From positions 1 through 9,909 of the forward strand of contig JBKCHQ010000273.1 in assembly GCA_046302715.1 (NCBI GenBank): 9,909 nt of DNA, written 5' to 3'. This document shows positions 5,948-9,909 of the stretch, in pieces. The notes beneath the pieces are model-generated. The model made no database searches. It was not told the DNA's origin and saw only the letters and a list, made by a program, of their open reading frames with translations. The number at the start of each line of letters is the position of its first letter. Positions within the stretch are counted from its first letter, which is position 1. Origin of the DNA: CAMCXT01 sp046302715 (lineage in GTDB: Bacteria; Bacteroidota; Bacteroidia; M30B66). Position numbers and translations under genes: made by a program.

Positions 5948-7549
5948 ATGAAAGAGAGTTACGGATTTTTTTCTTCCGATGAAACGGCCCTCAATGCTTT
6001 AGATTTTAAAGCATTGCGTCAGGATTATTTCCTCGCTGATGGCCAAATTCAGCCGTGGAATGGTGCTATGCAGCAGATAATTTCTCCGGTATGGATCAAT
6101 AATGAGCCGCTACCATTAGGTGCAGTGCCCAGCTTCGATGCCGAAAAATCCATTTCAATTTTGGATGCGGCCGTAAAGGCCTGGGATCTTGGTCGTGGCC
6201 AGTGGCCAACGCTGCGGGTAATGGATCGAATTGCTGCGGTTGAGCGATTTTTGGAACGCTTCAAAACCCGGCGCCAAGCGATAGTGCGCTGGTTAATGCT
6301 CGAAATCGGGAAGAACAAAGCCGAATCGGAATACGAATTCGACCGAACCACTGATTACATTGTTGATACTATTGCCGCTGTTAAAAAGCTCGATAGAGAA
6401 AGCTCAAATCTCGAGCTGCATCAAGGCATTTATGCTCAGGTACGCCGAGCTCCATTGGGCGTGGTGTTGTGCATGGCACCCTATAATTATCCGCTCAATG
6501 AAAGCTTTGCTACGCTGTTGCCTGCATTAATTATGGGCAATACCGTGGTTTTTAAGCCTGCACGATATGGTATCTTGGTGCTCGAACCTTTGTTGGAGGA
6601 TTTCAAAGATTGCTTTCCACCGGGCGTAATTAATTTTGTTTATGGCGATGGTCAAATTGTGGTAAAAGCCATCATGGAAACCGGAAAAGTAGATGTTCTG
6701 GCATTTATCGGTTCCAGTAAAACAGCTGCATCAATTAAGAAATTGCATCCCCAGCCACATCGTTTGCGTTCGGTTTTGGGATTAGATGCTAAAAATCCGG
6801 CAATCATTTTGGCGGATGCCGATTTGGATAATGCCGTAAATGAGTGTGTTAATGGCTCCTTGGCATTTAACGGTCAGCGTTGTACCGCGCTTAAAATTTT
6901 ATTTGTGCACGAAACCATAGCTGCTGCTTTTCTCGAAAAATTCGTGGCTCGTGTTAATCATTTAAAAGCCGGTATGCCTTGGACCGAAGGTGTATTTATA
7001 ACTCCACTGCCCGAAAGCAATAAACCAGCATTTCTCCAAGAATTAATCGCAGATGCCCTTTCGAAGGGAGCTCAGTTATTAAACGAACAAGCGGGCAGGG
7101 TAGAAGGCAGCATGGTATTGCCGGCCGTATTATTTCCTGTTAACGCCAATATGCGCGTTTATCACGAAGAGCAGTTTGGGCCAATAGTTCCTGTGTGCAC
7201 ATTCTCAAACATACAGGAAGTCATTAATTATATCACACATAGTCCATACGGTCAGCAAGTAAGTGTATTCAGTCAAAATCCAGAAGATTTATCCGGTTTA
7301 ATTGATCCGCTCATCAATCAGGTTTGCCGCATAAATATCAACACCAAATGCCAGCGAGGCCCCGATGTTTTTCCGTTTAACGGACGCAAAGATTCGGCCG
7401 AAGGTACGCTCAGTGTGCACGATGCCTTACGCGTATTTTCTATTCGCACCATGGTGGCTACACGCGATAATGAATCTAACCGTAAGATTTTCTCCACTAT
7501 ATTGGACCAACGAATGAGTCATTTTTTAAACGATCAATTTTTACTTTAA
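5948..7549 (+). CDS. gapN: GapN-like NADP-dependent glyceraldehyde-3-phosphate dehydrogenase (aldehyde dehydrogenase superfamily)
   Basis: Expected to oxidise glyceraldehyde 3-phosphate directly to 3-phosphoglycerate with NADP, bypassing phosphoglycerate kinase and making NADPH instead of ATP. 533 residues, longer than streptococcal or plant GapN (about 475-500) by an N-terminal extension and a C-terminal tail. ALDH features: APYNYPLN with Asn180, VFKPAR with Lys203, FIGSSKTA (253-260), GQRCTA with the nucleophile Cys312, and HEEQFGP with Glu408. The GapN-type signature QRGPDVFPFNGRKDS (469-483) and the Arg next to Cys312 support a phosphorylated substrate. Odd point: the general-base Glu of E-L-G-G-K is Gly278 (sequence LGLDAKN), exactly 34 residues before the Cys as in typical ALDHs. 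It follows pfkA by eight bases and precedes the sugar kinase by 12, so one operon is likely. Other ALDH substrates cannot be excluded. Confidence 0.83.
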   Translation: MKESYGFFSSDETALNALDFKALRQDYFLADGQIQPWNGAMQQIISPVWINNEPLPLGAVPSFDAEKSISILDAAVKAWDLGRGQWPTLRVMDRIAAVERFLERFKTRRQAIVRWLMLEIGKNKAESEYEFDRTTDYIVDTIAAVKKLDRESSNLELHQGIYAQVRRAPLGVVLCMAPYNYPLNESFATLLPALIMGNTVVFKPARYGILVLEPLLEDFKDCFPPGVINFVYGDGQIVVKAIMETGKVDVLAFIGSSKTAASIKKLHPQPHRLRSVLGLDAKNPAIILADADLDNAVNECVNGSLAFNGQRCTALKILFVHETIAAAFLEKFVARVNHLKAGMPWTEGVFITPLPESNKPAFLQELIADALSKGAQLLNEQAGRVEGSMVLPAVLFPVNANMRVYHEEQFGPIVPVCTFSNIQEVINYITHSPYGQQVSVFSQNPEDLSGLIDPLINQVCRININTKCQRGPDVFPFNGRKDSAEGTLSVHDALRVFSIRTMVATRDNESNRKIFSTILDQRMSHFLNDQFLL

Positions 7550-7561
7550 AATTCAATAAAT

Positions 7562-8425
7562 ATGCTACTTATAGCCGATAGCGGTTCCACTAAATGCGAC
7601 TGGATGCTCATACAGGACAATGCAGAGTCGTTGAGTTTTAGTACCATGGGTTTTAACCCGTATTTTCATAACGAAGCCATCATTTCGAATGCCATCCGCG
7701 AGAACCCTGAATTGTGTCGATTTGCCGAAAATATTTCGATGCTTTTTTTATACAGCGCCGGATGTTCAAGTAAAGAATTAAAACTAGTGGTGGAGCGCGC
7801 CTTGCGCAGTGTATTTCCAAACGCCAACGTTTATGTTGATCACGACCTGGTAGGAGCTGCTTTTGCCACTTATGACGATAATCCTGCCATTACCGGCATT
7901 TTAGGAACGGGTTCAAATTCGTGCTATTTCGACGGCGATATTGTTAAGCAGGCTCATAATGGCTTAGGTTTGGGATATATCTTAGGCGATGAAGGTTCTG
8001 GAAGTTATTACGGCAAGAAACTACTTCGGGCTTACCTGTCTAACTACCTACCCGAAAATTTGCATGCCATCTTACGCGATGAGCATAAATTAAGTCGCGA
8101 AACCATAGTTGAGGGCGTTTATATGAAGCCACATGCTAATGTGTATTTAGCTTCATTTATGAAGGTGCTGTCAGATAATAAAGAAAACGGTTGGGTACAG
8201 GAAACGGTGGATAAAGGGATGCTCGATTTTTTAGATACGCATGTAAAATGTTATAAAAACTACCAACGTGTAATCACCCATGTTATTGGCTCCATAGCGT
8301 TTAATTTTGAAGATAATCTTCGTAATGCCGGAAAAAAAGAGGGTATCGAAATAGGCACCATTATTCAGAAACCTATTTATGGATTGGTAAATTACCATAT
8401 GAAACATCATTTTCAGCGTAGTTAA
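7562..8425 (+). CDS. BadF/BadG/BcrA/BcrD-type ATPase, probable sugar or amino-sugar kinase
   Basis: A 287-residue ASKHA-fold protein of the group often annotated N-acetylglucosamine kinase in Bacteroidota. The phosphate-1 loop is ADSGSTKCDW (5-14), a DHDLVGAAFATYD segment (93-105) follows, the phosphate-2 loop is ILGTGSNS (113-120), and GLGLGYILGDEGSGSYYG (134-151) is the signature typical of GlcNAc kinase-like members. The third glycine-containing segment VIGSIAFNF (about 241-249) closes the nucleotide site. No iron-sulfur cysteine pattern of the benzoyl-CoA reductase activators is present, so a kinase role is preferred. It starts 12 bases after gapN and nine bases before the GH31 gene. The alpha-glucosidase neighbour makes a hexose as substrate plausible; glucose, GlcNAc or glucosamine cannot be told apart from the sequence. 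Confidence 0.85.
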   Translation: MLLIADSGSTKCDWMLIQDNAESLSFSTMGFNPYFHNEAIISNAIRENPELCRFAENISMLFLYSAGCSSKELKLVVERALRSVFPNANVYVDHDLVGAAFATYDDNPAITGILGTGSNSCYFDGDIVKQAHNGLGLGYILGDEGSGSYYGKKLLRAYLSNYLPENLHAILRDEHKLSRETIVEGVYMKPHANVYLASFMKVLSDNKENGWVQETVDKGMLDFLDTHVKCYKNYQRVITHVIGSIAFNFEDNLRNAGKKEGIEIGTIIQKPIYGLVNYHMKHHFQRS

Positions 8426-8434
8426 TTGAGAGAA

Positions 8435-9909
8435 ATGAAAAATCGAAAGGTGCATACCTGTGCAGGAAAAGCCGTAGGTTCTGAAGCCATCCCAAACGGG
8501 TGGAGAATTATAGGCGAATACGCACAACTCGATATAGTAGTATATACGACCGATGTTTTGCGTTTCATCTACCGACGTTTGGAACAGCACCCAGAACATT
8601 CGTTTGCTACGATTAGGGAATCCTCACAAGTGCCTTTCGAAGTTCACGAATCTGGTTCGGCATATATCCTTAAAACAGAAGATTTAAAGGTGTCGGTTAG
8701 CCGAAACAATTTTAGTGTGCGTGTTGAGAATAAGAGCGGTATTGTACTCAACGAAGACGATGACGCACTCAGCTGCGGATGGATTGGCGATGAAGTAACC
8801 TGTTATAAAAAAGTACAGGCAGGCGAGCGATTTATTGGTTTGGGTGAAAAAAACGGAAACCTCGACCGTAGGGGAAAAGCTTTTACCAATTGGAATACCG
8901 ACTATTTTGCCTATCCCGTGGACGGCGACCCGCTGTATTGCAGCATCCCTTTTTACATGGGGGTTCATTCAAATCTCAGTTATGGAATTTATATGGACAA
9001 CACCCATAAGTCGGTGTTTAATTTCGGCGCATCAAACCGAAGGTTTGTTTATTTTCAGGCCTCTGATGGGCCTATGGATTATTTCTTCATAAACGGTCCA
9101 GAGGCTTCCGATGTGCTTCAAAAATATACTTGGCTTACTGGTTCGATGCCCTTACCACCCTTATGGAGTTTAGGCTTTCAGCAATGTCGCTACAGTTATT
9201 ATCCCGATTCGGAAGTGCTCACCCTGGCCCGTAATTTCAGAAATCGTAATATTCCTGCCGATGTGGTATATCTCGATATCCATTATATGCAGGATTATAA
9301 GGTATTTACTTGGGATGCCGAACGTTTCCCCAATCCGAAACAGTTGGCAGACGAGATGCGTGAAATGGGTTTTAAATTGATCACCATTTTGGATCCAGGT
9401 ATCAAAACCGATAAAGCTTACGAAGTGTTTAATTCGGCGCAGCAGAACGATATTTTAGTAAAATATCCCGATGGCGCCTTATACGAAGGTGAGGTTTGGC
9501 CAGGTTGGTCGGCATTTCCTGATTTTACTGGCTATAAAGGTAGAGCGTGGTGGGCCTCTCAAATGAAAGAACTTATTGAAACGGGCATTTCGGGTTTCTG
9601 GACCGACATGAACGAGCCCGCTACCTGGGGCCAGCACATGCCCGACTGTATTGAGTTTGATTACGAAGGTGAAGGTGCCGCCCATAAAAAAGCGCGCAAT
9701 ATTTATGGCATGCAGATGGCTCGTGCTACGCATGATGGAGCTTTGATTCATAATCCGCATGAACGTCCATTTGTGCTTACCCGCGCTGGATTTGCCGGTG
9801 TGCAGCGCTTTGCCGCTGTTTGGACGGGCGATAATGTCAGCACCGACGAACACATGCTTGCCGGGGTGAGACTTGTGAATAGTTTAGGACTTAGCGGTGT
9901 AGCCTTTGC
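8435..9909 (+). CDS. GH31 family alpha-glucosidase, 3' end cut by the window
   Basis: The frame starting at ATG 8435 is open to the right edge: 491 complete codons of a protein that in GH31 is usually about 700-850 residues. It hydrolyses terminal alpha-linked glucose (or related sugars) by a retaining mechanism. Residues 1 to about 235 match the N-terminal beta-sandwich (FIGLGEKNGNLDRRG, YGIYMDNTHKSVFNFG). The barrel begins near PLPPLWSLGFQQCRYSYYP (239-257). YLDIHYMQDYKVFTWD (279-294), with Asp281, is in the substrate site. The nucleophile is Asp391 in GFWTDMNEPA, and the acid/base is Asp466 in VWTGDNVS. The N-terminus (MKNRKVHTCAGKA) is not a signal peptide, so the enzyme should be cytoplasmic, unlike many Bacteroidota glucosidases in polysaccharide loci. 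It follows the sugar kinase by nine bases and probably belongs to the pfkA operon. Exact linkage specificity is not readable. Confidence 0.92.
   Translation, partial: MKNRKVHTCAGKAVGSEAIPNGWRIIGEYAQLDIVVYTTDVLRFIYRRLEQHPEHSFATIRESSQVPFEVHESGSAYILKTEDLKVSVSRNNFSVRVENKSGIVLNEDDDALSCGWIGDEVTCYKKVQAGERFIGLGEKNGNLDRRGKAFTNWNTDYFAYPVDGDPLYCSIPFYMGVHSNLSYGIYMDNTHKSVFNFGASNRRFVYFQASDGPMDYFFINGPEASDVLQKYTWLTGSMPLPPLWSLGFQQCRYSYYPDSEVLTLARNFRNRNIPADVVYLDIHYMQDYKVFTWDAERFPNPKQLADEMREMGFKLITILDPGIKTDKAYEVFNSAQQNDILVKYPDGALYEGEVWPGWSAFPDFTGYKGRAWWASQMKELIETGISGFWTDMNEPATWGQHMPDCIEFDYEGEGAAHKKARNIYGMQMARATHDGALIHNPHERPFVLTRAGFAGVQRFAAVWTGDNVSTDEHMLAGVRLVNSLGLSGVAF

Noticed and set aside
8231..8599. Leftward open frame of 122 codons across the kinase-GH31 junction
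   Set aside because: It spans the 3' end of the kinase gene and the 5' end of the glucosidase gene, both well supported, and has no recognisable features.
9479..9853. Leftward open frame of 124 codons
   Set aside because: It is antisense to the catalytic barrel of the GH31 gene, which has both catalytic motifs in frame; the leftward product shows no recognisable domain.
1..9909. CRISPR arrays, insertion sequences, phage genes, tRNA or defence systems
   Set aside because: No regularly spaced repeats, transposase or integrase motifs, terminal inverted repeats or tRNA-like cloverleaf were seen; nearly all DNA is used by housekeeping-type genes.

Overview
The window looks like a piece of a Bacteroidota chromosome; I cannot place it below phylum level. 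The evidence is the family set: a DUF4296-type lipoprotein directly behind a dihydroorotase with a DDQVHF metal motif, a GapN-like dehydrogenase, a BadF/BcrA-type sugar kinase and a tandem universal stress protein. Several starts lack a convincing Shine-Dalgarno sequence, and two upstream regions carry matches to the Bacteroidota -7 element TAnnTTTG. Coding density is very high. I see no mobile element, tRNA, rRNA or CRISPR array.

Region 1 (1-463) holds the 3' part of a gene for a Lys/Ala/Pro-rich protein with a small basic, winged-helix-like C-terminal domain, followed by a strong intrinsic terminator. Region 2 (about 461-3952) runs rightwards. A spermidine/thialysine acetyltransferase-like GNAT gene overlaps a monofunctional aspartate kinase gene. 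Then comes a dihydroorotase gene, probably with its own promoter, which overlaps a small lipoprotein gene. A two-domain universal stress protein gene (3954-4811) lies convergently, one base from the lipoprotein stop.

Region 3 (4953 to the right edge) is a tightly packed rightward cluster for central sugar metabolism: ATP-dependent 6-phosphofructokinase, a GapN-type non-phosphorylating glyceraldehyde-3-phosphate dehydrogenase, a BadF-type sugar kinase, and a GH31 alpha-glucosidase cut by the window end. Read together, these suggest an intracellular route: the glucosidase releases a hexose, the ASKHA kinase phosphorylates it, PfkA commits it to glycolysis, and the GapN-like enzyme oxidises glyceraldehyde 3-phosphate with NADP. 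The individual families are well supported; the joint pathway is inference.

Most of the window is ordinary housekeeping DNA, and I did not find a convincing new system. The points most worth a second look are: the missing catalytic glutamate in the GapN-like protein (Gly at the position 34 residues before the catalytic Cys), Gln in place of the first metal-binding His of the dihydroorotase, a ten-A tract that divides the first protein into tail and domain and where slippage either way gives an almost immediate stop, and the pairing of a sugar kinase of unknown substrate with a cytoplasmic alpha-glucosidase.
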